Assembly (NCBI GenBank): GCA_963721385.1
Contig: CAVRJB010000019.1
Coordinates: 1,054,001 to 1,118,000 of the forward strand
DNA length: 64,000 bases
Direction: 5' to 3'
Source: DAOMFB01 sp963721385
GTDB taxonomy: Bacteria > Acidobacteriota > Thermoanaerobaculia > UBA5066
The number at the start of each line of letters is the position of its first letter. Within the stretch, counting starts at the first letter, position 1. Position numbers and translations under genes: made by a program. Of this stretch, positions 17,391-25,385 are shown piece by piece. The notes under the pieces were generated by a model. The model made no database searches, was not told where the DNA came from, and was given only the letters and a program-made list of their open reading frames with translations.

Positions 17391-18245
17391 ATGAACCTCT
17401 CGTTGAAGTCGGCGGCCTTCGCGCTGGCCCTCTCGGCCCTGCCGGCCCTCGCGGAGTTCGAGGGTGTGATCGACATGAAGATGGAAGGGGGCGGCGCGGC
17501 CGCGATGTCCGGAACCGGAAAAACCTACGTCACGAAGAGAGCCTGGCGCTCCGAGATGGAGATGAGCTCGGAGGAGATGAGGAAGAACCCCGAGATGCTC
17601 AAGGCAACGGGGGGAAAGACTTCGGTCCGGCTGATCATGCTCGGAAAGCTCTCGGAGCCGGGCATCTCGTACATGATCAACGAAAACACCAAGACCTATG
17701 CCCGGATCGACGCAGCCGAGATGGCGAAGGACCTTCCAAAGGACACGGAAAGGAAGTGGTCGGTCAAGCGGCTGGGGAAGGACCACGTCGCCGGCCTCGC
17801 CTGCGAGAACGTCCGGGCAGTCGAGACGGGAAAGAAGACCGAGTACGAAATCTGTGTTTCGACCGAGCTCGCGTCGGGCGAGTGGATGCGAGCTCTCCAG
17901 GGCCAGCAGCGGGGGGCCGGCGGCATCTGGGTGAAGGCTCTGAAGGACGCGGGCGTCGAGGGCTTTCCGGTCCGGATGGTGATCAAGGAGTCCGAGACCG
18001 GGCCCGTCACGATGAAGATGGAGGCGACGAAGGTGGAGCGCAAGTCGCTTCCCGCCGCGCTCTTCGAGGTCCCGCCCGGCTACAAGGAGACGAGCATGAT
18101 GGGCGCCATGGCCCAGAATCCGGCGCAGGCGAAGCAGATGGAGGACGCCCAGAAGCAGATGAAGGAAGCCATGGACAAGATGACGCCCGAGCAGCGAAAG
18201 CAGATGGAAGAGATGATGAAGAAGATGGGGCAGCAGAAGCAGTGA
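17391..18245 (+). CDS. Secreted DUF4412 domain protein
   Basis: 284 aa. Signal peptide 1-21 (cleavage after ALA), then a beta-rich DUF4412-like domain (FEGVIDMKMEG, YMINENTKTYARID). The end is a Met/Gln/Lys-rich helix (residues 235-284) with repeated KQM/EEM, probably a charged coil. AAGGAG lies seven bases before the ATG. Family function unknown; probably periplasmic. Confidence 0.85.
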   Translation: MNLSLKSAAFALALSALPALAEFEGVIDMKMEGGGAAAMSGTGKTYVTKRAWRSEMEMSSEEMRKNPEMLKATGGKTSVRLIMLGKLSEPGISYMINENTKTYARIDAAEMAKDLPKDTERKWSVKRLGKDHVAGLACENVRAVETGKKTEYEICVSTELASGEWMRALQGQQRGAGGIWVKALKDAGVEGFPVRMVIKESETGPVTMKMEATKVERKSLPAALFEVPPGYKETSMMGAMAQNPAQAKQMEDAQKQMKEAMDKMTPEQRKQMEEMMKKMGQQKQ

Positions 18246-18254
18246 CGCCCGGCG

Positions 18255-19880
18255 CTACTGGATCAAGCAGCCGTACTGGATCATCGTCCCGTTGAAACTG
18301 GCCGACAGGCCGACCGAGTACGAGGTTTTCCCGGGCAGCGCGAAGAACTGGTTCTGGCACCAGCCGTCCGAGCTCATGGGAGCGCCACCCGCGTTGTAGA
18401 GCGTGAGGTCGGCGAACCGGAACGAGTGAAAGCCCGGCTCGAGCGGCCCGAAGGTCACGCGCCCTCCGGCGCCGGCGTTTGAAAGGCTGCCGGCGCGTTT
18501 TCCGTCGATGAGAAGCTGGAATCGTGCCGATCCGCGCCCGGGAAGCCAGGGCGCGAACTCGAAGACGGCTTCCGCCGGGGGAGCGGGGAGCGGCGCGGGG
18601 AGCGGCGTGGGGAGCGGCGCGCGGTTCGCCTCTCGCTTCTGCTCCTCGAGGGCGTTGTAAACGGCTCCCGCGAGGGCGAGGACGAGGAACGCGATCCCGG
18701 CGAGCGCGGCGATGAGAAGCCCTGTTCGGCGCTTCTTCACCGGGGGCGCGGGCTCGGGCGGCCGCGGCTCGGGTTTCCGGGGCGCCGGCGGGAGCGGGGC
18801 CGGGCGCGGGGGCGCCGGTCGAACGGACTCCGGCTTCGGAGGCGGCGGGGGAGGCGGCGCGGGGAGAGGAAGCGGCCGGCTGGTGTCGAAGTCGCCGGTC
18901 CCTTCGGCGTCGATCCGCCCTTCCTTCGCAGCGTCGAGGACCTTACGGGCGGACGAACGGACCCGCCGATCGGCGTCCTTCGAGAGCTTCTCGAGCGCGT
19001 CGCGCGCCGACTCGGCGAGCGCGGGATTCGACCCCCGGAGAATCCGTCTCAGCTCGTGGACGACCCCCTCGCGGACGTACGGGAGCGGGCTCTTCACCGC
19101 GCTCGTGAGGTCCTCGGGGAGCGGGGCGCTCGGCGCCGGGTTTCGCGCGATCTCGATGTCGCCCGCGGCATCCGCGAGCTTCCACTGGGGCGTCTGCTTC
19201 GGCGTCGTCTCGAGGACCTTTCCGTGGACGTACTTGTAGAGCTCGTCGAGCGTCACGAGGCCGTCCCCGTTCACGTCGGCCTTCCCGGTCCTCAGGCCGT
19301 CCACGAGGAAGTGCGTGAAGAGAGAGTTTTCGAAGGCGGCCGGCGTCTCGCCCCCCTCCCAGGCGAATTCGTACGAGTCGGACGCCGTGATGATCACCTT
19401 GCCGGTCCCGCGGCCGGTGAAGGCCTCGAGGGACCCGGCGGACGCATCCGCCGCTCGGACCCCTTCGGCGATCGCCCCGCTGTGGCAGCAGTCGAGGAGG
19501 AGGACCTGCTTGCGGCTGTGGCTCTGGTCCATCTCCTGCGTGATGAAGTCGGCGCCGAGCGCCGTGGCCGTGAGGAGGTCGCGGTCGGTGTCGCTCGCCA
19601 CGAGGTAGAGCTTTCCGTAGTCGTCCTTGACGCCGTGTCCGGCGAAGAAGAGGAGGACGAGGTCGTCCGGCTTCCGGCCGGCGAAGAGGCGCGCCACCTC
19701 GCGGCGGACCTTCTCGCACGGCGGGTCGAAGAGGGCGCGGACGTCGTCGAACGCCCCGACGGCGGCGTCGCGGAGGACGGCCTCGAGGGCGGCGACGTCC
19801 TTCGCCGGCTTCGTGAGCGCAGGAAAGCGCGCGTCGCCGAACCGGCTCGTGCCGATCAGGAGGGCGTACTTGCCGGGCAT
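18255..19880 (-). CDS. EACC1-associated caspase-like protease with membrane anchor
   Basis: 541 aa. Residues 1-245 are a caspase/metacaspase (C14) domain: LIGTSRFGD, catalytic His82 in FFAGHG and Cys132 in LLLDCCHSG. An EF-hand-like DVNGDGLVTLDE (201-212) sits inside the domain and could bind calcium. Residues 255-320 look like a HEAT repeat, 335-380 are almost pure Pro/Ala, 386-408 are one transmembrane helix, and the rest is a beta-rich outer domain. Directly upstream lies a small membrane protein of the EACC1 type. Caspases of this class are predicted effectors of bacterial conflict and cell-death systems (Kaur, Burroughs, Iyer and Aravind). Confidence 0.88.
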   Translation of the reverse strand: MPGKYALLIGTSRFGDARFPALTKPAKDVAALEAVLRDAAVGAFDDVRALFDPPCEKVRREVARLFAGRKPDDLVLLFFAGHGVKDDYGKLYLVASDTDRDLLTATALGADFITQEMDQSHSRKQVLLLDCCHSGAIAEGVRAADASAGSLEAFTGRGTGKVIITASDSYEFAWEGGETPAAFENSLFTHFLVDGLRTGKADVNGDGLVTLDELYKYVHGKVLETTPKQTPQWKLADAAGDIEIARNPAPSAPLPEDLTSAVKSPLPYVREGVVHELRRILRGSNPALAESARDALEKLSKDADRRVRSSARKVLDAAKEGRIDAEGTGDFDTSRPLPLPAPPPPPPPKPESVRPAPPRPAPLPPAPRKPEPRPPEPAPPVKKRRTGLLIAALAGIAFLVLALAGAVYNALEEQKREANRAPLPTPLPAPLPAPPAEAVFEFAPWLPGRGSARFQLLIDGKRAGSLSNAGAGGRVTFGPLEPGFHSFRFADLTLYNAGGAPMSSDGWCQNQFFALPGKTSYSVGLSASFNGTMIQYGCLIQ

Positions 19881-19914
19881 CCGCTCTCCGAGTCCTCCCG
19901 CCCCCGGGCCGCCC

Positions 19915-20334
19915 TCAGCGCGGGGCGTCCTTTCCGCCGTCCCGCACGGCGTCCTTCAGGCCGGCGATCAGGGACAGCGCGTCGTCCTTCGACATGAGCG
20001 AGGGCGCGTACTCGAACTCCACGGTCCGGGTCCCGTCCGACACCTTGAATTTCACCGTCCGGTTTTCGCGGTTCGGGAGCCAGCTCTGAAGGAAGTCGAT
20101 CAGCTTCGGGAGGAGCGTCGGCAGGAGCCCGACGAGGAGGCTGCCGGCGGCCACCATCTCGGGCGAGCGGGTCCCGGCCGGGGCCGCTCCCGCCGAGACG
20201 AGGGAGACCGACTCCGCGCCGAGCCCCTCGAGCTGCCGTTTCAGGTTCCGGGCGTCGGCGTCCAGGACCTTGGCGTCGGCTTCGGGACCGGCGCCAAGCG
20301 TCAATTCGAGGCGTAGAGGCTCTTTCGTCGACAT
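19915..20334 (-). CDS. EACC1-like (effector-associated constant component) membrane protein
   Basis: 139 aa from ATG 20334, which has a GGGGG-type site six bases upstream. Residues 1-58 form an alpha/beta half with a DARNLKRQLEGLG helix. Residues 60-83 are a membrane helix. The tail carries NRTVKFKVSDGTRTVEFEY, an antiparallel beta pair typical of EACC1 proteins. The gene ends 34 bases before the caspase gene. In published analyses this small component is the constant partner of diverse effector proteases; its biochemical role is unproven. Confidence 0.75.
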   Translation of the reverse strand: MSTKEPLRLELTLGAGPEADAKVLDADARNLKRQLEGLGAESVSLVSAGAAPAGTRSPEMVAAGSLLVGLLPTLLPKLIDFLQSWLPNRENRTVKFKVSDGTRTVEFEYAPSLMSKDDALSLIAGLKDAVRDGGKDAPR

Positions 20335-20474
20335 CGGTTCCCCCCCTTGTCGGCTTTCGAACATTCTAGCGCCCGGGAAGCGCCGGAGGCTGCTGCAGCC
20401 TCGATTTCCTTGCCTCGCTGTCCGCCGAATCCGATATCGTGTGACTCGGGAAGCCGAAGTCCCCTGGAGGAGCC

Positions 20475-21666
20475 ATGGGCGCGACACCGAGCGGGACGCT
20501 GATTCTCGGCGGCGGATTCGGGGGCATCGCGGCGGCCAACACGCTGCGCCAGCTCCTGCCGCCCGACCATTCGATCACCGTTGTCGAGAGGAATCCGGCG
20601 TTCCACGTCGGTGCGGGAAAGACGTGGGTCATGCTCGGGGAGCGAACGCCGGAGCAGATCTCGCGGCCGGTGGCGGACCTTCTGGAGCGGGGCATCCGGC
20701 TGGTGCCGGGACTCGTCCAGAGCCTCGATCTCGCCCGGGGTGCGGTCGCGACCGACCGCGGAGAGCTTCACGGCGATTCTCTCGTACTCGCGCTCGGGGC
20801 CGAGCTGGACCTCGCGGGCGTCCCCGGTCTCGCGGAGGCCGCGCAGACGTTCTACACGGTCGAGGGGGCGGTGCGCCTCAGGGCCGCGCTCGAGGGCTTC
20901 GGCGGCGGCGACGTCGCCATCCTGATTCCGAAGACTACCCTTCAAGTGTCCGCCCGCGCCTTACGAGGCGGCGATGCTCCTCGAGCAGACGTTCGCCTCG
21001 CGCGGTTTGGGCGGGAAGGTGCGCCTCGCGGTCTACACCGTCGAGGGAGCGCCGATGGCGACGGCAGGACCCGAAATGGGGCAGCTCATCCGGGACGAGC
21101 TCTCCCGGCGCGGGATCGCGTTCCACCCGCAGAAGAAGGCCGTCCGGGTCGACGCGGGCGCACGGCGCATCGGTTTCGAGGACGGGAGCGGAGCGACCTA
21201 CGATCTTCTCATCGCGATTCCCCCGCACGAAGCTCCAAAGGTCGTCCGTGACGCCCGGCTCGTCGGGCCCTCGGGCTGGATTCCGGTGGATCCCCGCACC
21301 CTGAAGGTGGTCGGCGCCGCCGGAGCGGCCGAGGTTTACGCGGTCGGCGACATCGCCTCGGTGGCGCTGCCGGGCCGTTTCCGTCCCGACGCGCCGCTCT
21401 CGCTTCCGAAGGCGGGGGTCTTCGCGGAGGCGCAGGGAAAGGTCGTGGCGCATCAGATCGCCGCCCGGGTGCTGGGGACCGCGACGGGCGAGACGTTCGA
21501 CGGAACGGGATACTGCTTCCTCGAAGTCGGCGGCGGGAAAGCCATTCGGGCCGAAGGCCGCTTCTTCGAGATGCCTCACCCGGCGATGCAGCGGCGGCCT
21601 CCCGACGAGGCGCAGCTCCGCGACAAGCGGGAGTGGGTGGCGCGCCAGCTTCGGCCGGTGCGCTAG
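20475..21666 (+). CDS. FAD-dependent oxidoreductase (sulfide:quinone reductase-like), frameshifted
   Basis: Two frames join into one about 396-residue protein. The first (from ATG 20475) has the FAD motif GGGFGGIAAAN and VVERNP. Around 20931-20936 the frame breaks: removing one base (AAG-A-CTA) restores a PKLPFKCPPAPYEAAMLLEQ-type sequence that is typical of SQR/flavocytochrome-c-sulfide-dehydrogenase-like enzymes and includes the active Cys. The second frame continues with AEVYAVGDIASV (second FAD site) and ends at 21666. Products of this family oxidise sulfide or NADH with quinone. The lesion is either a real mutation or an assembly indel. Confidence 0.85.
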
Positions 21667-21767
21667 AGCGGGCCGTCCGCGGCCGGTATGCCCTCCTCCT
21701 GGCGCGCGAACTCGCTTCGCTCAGACAGCGCGCGCGGGCGTCGGAGGGCACACCGGCCCGCGTTTGG

Positions 21768-23633
21768 CTATGCCGCCGCTTCCTTGTCCTTGAGCTGCAG
21801 AGCGTAGAGGCGAGCGTAGAGGCCCCCCTTCGCGAGGAGCTCGGCGTGCGTCCCCGCCTCGCGCACCTCGCCGTGCCCGAGGACGAGGATCTGGTCGGCG
21901 CGGACGACGGTCGAAAGGCGGTGGGCGACGACGATCGAGGTCCGCCCTGCGAGGAGGCGGGCGATCGCCCGCTCGATCACGCTTTCGGACTCGGGGTCGA
22001 CGCTGGAGGTCGCCTCGTCGAGGATCAGGATCCGCGGGTCGCGGGCGAGGGCGCGCGCGAAGGAGACGAGCTGCTTCTCGCCGACCGAAAGACCGCCCCC
22101 ACGCTCGCTGAGCTTCGTCTCGAGCCCGTTCGGCATCCGTGCGAGAAGCGGCCCGAGCCCCACCTCGCGGCAGGCCTCCTCGATCGTCCGGCGCGGCATC
22201 GTCTCGTCGAAGAAGGAGACGTTCTCGGCGATCGTCCCGGTGAAGAGGAAGGTCTCCTGCAGGACGATGCCGAAGTGCTCCCGGTACGTCACGGGATCGA
22301 AGCGCCGGATGTCGACGCCGTCGACGGCGACCCGCCCGGACGTCGTGTCGTAGAAGCGGAGGAGGAGGTTCAGGATCGTCGACTTGCCCGCTCCCGTGGC
22401 CCCGACGAGCGCCACGGTCTGGCCCGGCGGGACCTGGAACGACACGCCCTTCAGGATCTCGTCGCCCGGCTTGTACGAGAAGCGGACCTCCTCGAAGCCC
22501 ACCTCGCCGCGGAACGGCGCCGGCACGGGGAGCGGATCGGCGGGCGCCTCGATCGTGGGCTTCTGGTCGAGGAGCTGGAAGATCCGTTCCGACGACGCCA
22601 TCGCGGCCTGCAGGATGTTGTACTTCTCCGAAAGGTCCATGAGGGGCCGGTAGAAGCGCTTCGAGTACTGGAGGAACGCGACGACCGACCCGAGCGTCAT
22701 CGTCCCGTGGAGCACCTGGAAGCCGCCGTACCAGAGGATCAATGCCATCCCGACCGCCGAGAGGAAGTCGAGCGCCGGGTAGAAGACGGCGTAGTAGAAA
22801 ATCGAGTCGATGTTCGCGGCGCGGTGCGCGTCGTTGATCGCCGAGAACGCCCGGGCCGACTCCGCCTCGCGCCGGAAGAGCTGGACGACCGGGATGCCCG
22901 AAAGCTGCTCCTGCAGGAACGCGTTGACCCGCGCGATCTTCACGCGGACATTGCGGTAGGTGTCCCGCGCTCCCTTCCGGAACCAGTTCGTCACGAAGAG
23001 CATCGGAAGGAGGATGGCGAACGTCACCGCCGCGAGCGGCGGGCTCATCAGGAAGAGGATCGCGACGATTCCCACGAGGACGACGACGTCGCCGAGGAGG
23101 GCCACGAAACCCGAGGTGAAGAGCTCGTTCAGGGCGTCGACGTCGGTCGTCAGGCGCGTCATGAGCCGGCCGACGGGCGTCCGGTCGTAGAGGGCGATGT
23201 CGGCGCGCTGCAGGTGGCCGAAGATGGCCTTCCTGAGGTCGTACATGATCCCCTGGCCCATCCGCGACGTCCACGTCACCATCACGAAGTCGAGGACGAA
23301 GCCCGCGGCCGCGGTCAGGAGAAAGAGACCGGCGATCGCTTCCAGGCCGTGCGGGCCGGTGACGTTGACGCCGACGAGGGCGAAGACGCGCGCGACGCCG
23401 CGCGCTGCCGGGCTCGCCCCCGTCCGGTCTTTCGTGAAGAGAAGGTCGACGGCGGCGCCGGTCAGGAGCGGCCCCGCAAGCTGAGTGAGCGACTCGACGA
23501 GGAGGACAGCCACCGAACCGCCCACGTATCCCCGGTAGGGACGGGCCAGCTTCAGGAGCCTCCGGAAGAGGCGCGGCTCGAAGGCCTTTCCGAGCGCCTC
23601 TTCCTCTTGGGGGCTCGTGGCGATGTCGGCCAT
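21768..23633 (-). CDS. ABC exporter half-transporter B (membrane plus ATPase)
   Basis: 621 aa. Six membrane helices in residues 30-340, followed by a nucleotide-binding domain: Walker A GATGAGKST, signature LSVGEKQ, Walker B ILILDEATSSVD and the H-loop VAHRLST. The signature LSVGE departs slightly from LSGGQ. The ATG at 23633 overlaps the stop of the upstream exporter gene (TGATG), so the two are co-translated and should form a heterodimer like TmrAB or LmrCD. Substrate (lipid or drug) unknown. Confidence 0.93.
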   Translation of the reverse strand: MADIATSPQEEEALGKAFEPRLFRRLLKLARPYRGYVGGSVAVLLVESLTQLAGPLLTGAAVDLLFTKDRTGASPAARGVARVFALVGVNVTGPHGLEAIAGLFLLTAAAGFVLDFVMVTWTSRMGQGIMYDLRKAIFGHLQRADIALYDRTPVGRLMTRLTTDVDALNELFTSGFVALLGDVVVLVGIVAILFLMSPPLAAVTFAILLPMLFVTNWFRKGARDTYRNVRVKIARVNAFLQEQLSGIPVVQLFRREAESARAFSAINDAHRAANIDSIFYYAVFYPALDFLSAVGMALILWYGGFQVLHGTMTLGSVVAFLQYSKRFYRPLMDLSEKYNILQAAMASSERIFQLLDQKPTIEAPADPLPVPAPFRGEVGFEEVRFSYKPGDEILKGVSFQVPPGQTVALVGATGAGKSTILNLLLRFYDTTSGRVAVDGVDIRRFDPVTYREHFGIVLQETFLFTGTIAENVSFFDETMPRRTIEEACREVGLGPLLARMPNGLETKLSERGGGLSVGEKQLVSFARALARDPRILILDEATSSVDPESESVIERAIARLLAGRTSIVVAHRLSTVVRADQILVLGHGEVREAGTHAELLAKGGLYARLYALQLKDKEAAA

Positions 23634-25363
23634 CAGGCGGCCTCCACTTCCTCGGCCAGCCGCTGCCGCTCGGCCAGCTCCGCGTAGGCGCCCCCCTTCG
23701 CGAGGAGCTCCTCGTGCGTTCCCGTCTCGACGATCGTCCCCCCGTCGAGGACGGCGATCAGGTCGGCGTTGCGGAGCGTCGACAGGCGGTGAGAGACGAG
23801 GAAGACCGTCCGCCCGGCCGTCGCGTCCCGGAGGCCCGAGAGAATCTTCGCCTCGGTCTCGGTGTCCACCGACGAGAAGGCGTCGTCCAGGATCAGAACC
23901 GGCGCGGGGGAGAGGAGCGCCCGGGCCAGGGCGGTGCGCTGCTTCTGCCCTCCCGAGAGCGTGATGCCGCGCTCGCCGACGACGGTGTCGAGCCCTCTCG
24001 GGAAGTGCGCGACGTCGGGCGCGAGGCCCGCCGCCGCGACGACCCCCTCGATCGCCTCGCGGCTCGCGCGCGGATCGCCGAAGGCTACGTTGCCGGCCAG
24101 CGTGTCGGAGAAGAGAAAGGTCTCCTGCGGGACGACGGCCACGTTTCTTCGAAGGACGGGGAGGGGGAGCGCCGTGACGTCGCGTCCGCCCACGAAGATG
24201 GTGCCCGGCGGCGGCTCGTCGAGCCGGAGCAGAAGCTGGACGAGCGTCGACTTCCCGGCGCCGGTCCGCCCGACGAGAGCCACCGTCTTCCCCTCGGGGA
24301 CGTGGAGCGAGACGCCGGCCAGAACCGGCCGCGTTCCGTCGTAGCCGAAGGAGAGATCCCGGAACTCGATCCCGCCGGCGAGGCGCTCGCCGGAGTCCTT
24401 CTCGCCGGGCAGGGGCTCGGCGTCCCACAGCTCGACCATCCGGTTCCACGAGGCGGAGCCGCGCTGCCACAGGTTGACGACCCAGCCGAGCGCCATCGCC
24501 GGCCAGATCATCTCCATGAGGTAGAGGTTGAACTCCACGAACCGGGCGACCGAGAGCGTCCCGGCCAGGATCTGCAATCCGCCCGCGAAGAGCGTAAGCG
24601 CGAAGCCGGCCTCGACGATGAACCGGAGCATCGGAAGGTAGAGGGCGTTCAGGCGCGCGAGGCCGAGGTTCCGGCGCATCAGTTCGCGGCTCTTCGCGTC
24701 GAACCGCGCCTCCTCGCCCTCCTCGCGCGCGAAGGCCCGGACGAGCCGCGCGCCGGAGAAGTTCTCCTGCGCCTCGGCCGAGACCTCGCTGAAGAACTCC
24801 TGGATCTTCGTGAAGCGCCGGTGCGTCGCCTGCCCGACGACCTTCGTCGCGACGGCGATGAACGGAAAGACGGTCAGCGAGACGAGGGTAAGAGAGGGCG
24901 AAACGACGAACATCAGGACGAGAGCGACAGAACCGACGAACAGGGTGTTCGCCGCCTGCATGATGCCGGGGCCGATCATCATCCGCACCGCCGCGAGGTC
25001 GTTCACGGCCCGGCTCATGAGATCGCCGATGCGGTGCTTCCGGTACCAGACGGGCGGCAACTTGAGAAAGTGCGCGAAGAGGTCCTCGCGCATCTCGTAC
25101 TCGATGTGGCGTGAGGCGCCGATCAGGAGGCGGCGGGTCAGGAAGAGGCAGATCGCGTCCCCGACGGCGAGAAGGACGATGAGGAGCGCCAGGCGGGCGA
25201 TCCGCCCCCCGGAGAGCTCCGCCTCAAGGTCTTCGATCGCGCGGCCGACGAGGCGCGGCATCGCGAGGAAGAACGCCGTGGAGCCCGCCATCGTCACGAA
25301 GCCCCAGACGTACGGGCGCGGGCGACGGAGGAAGTAGGCGACGAAGCGGCGGAAGTCCCTCAA
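23633..25363 (-). CDS. ABC exporter half-transporter A (membrane plus ATPase)
   Basis: 576 aa. Membrane domain residues 15-310, with the coupling region RIGDLMSRAVND; ATPase domain with Walker A GRTGAGKST, LSGGQ signature, LILDDAFSSVD and SHRLST. Walker B has Asp-Asp (LDDAF) in place of the catalytic Glu, so this subunit probably carries the degenerate ATP site of an asymmetric heterodimer while the partner at 21768-23633 (LDEAT) carries the working one. Confidence 0.93.
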   Translation of the reverse strand: MRDFRRFVAYFLRRPRPYVWGFVTMAGSTAFFLAMPRLVGRAIEDLEAELSGGRIARLALLIVLLAVGDAICLFLTRRLLIGASRHIEYEMREDLFAHFLKLPPVWYRKHRIGDLMSRAVNDLAAVRMMIGPGIMQAANTLFVGSVALVLMFVVSPSLTLVSLTVFPFIAVATKVVGQATHRRFTKIQEFFSEVSAEAQENFSGARLVRAFAREEGEEARFDAKSRELMRRNLGLARLNALYLPMLRFIVEAGFALTLFAGGLQILAGTLSVARFVEFNLYLMEMIWPAMALGWVVNLWQRGSASWNRMVELWDAEPLPGEKDSGERLAGGIEFRDLSFGYDGTRPVLAGVSLHVPEGKTVALVGRTGAGKSTLVQLLLRLDEPPPGTIFVGGRDVTALPLPVLRRNVAVVPQETFLFSDTLAGNVAFGDPRASREAIEGVVAAAGLAPDVAHFPRGLDTVVGERGITLSGGQKQRTALARALLSPAPVLILDDAFSSVDTETEAKILSGLRDATAGRTVFLVSHRLSTLRNADLIAVLDGGTIVETGTHEELLAKGGAYAELAERQRLAEEVEAA

Positions 25364-25385
25364 GAGAGGCTATTGTAAAGACGCC

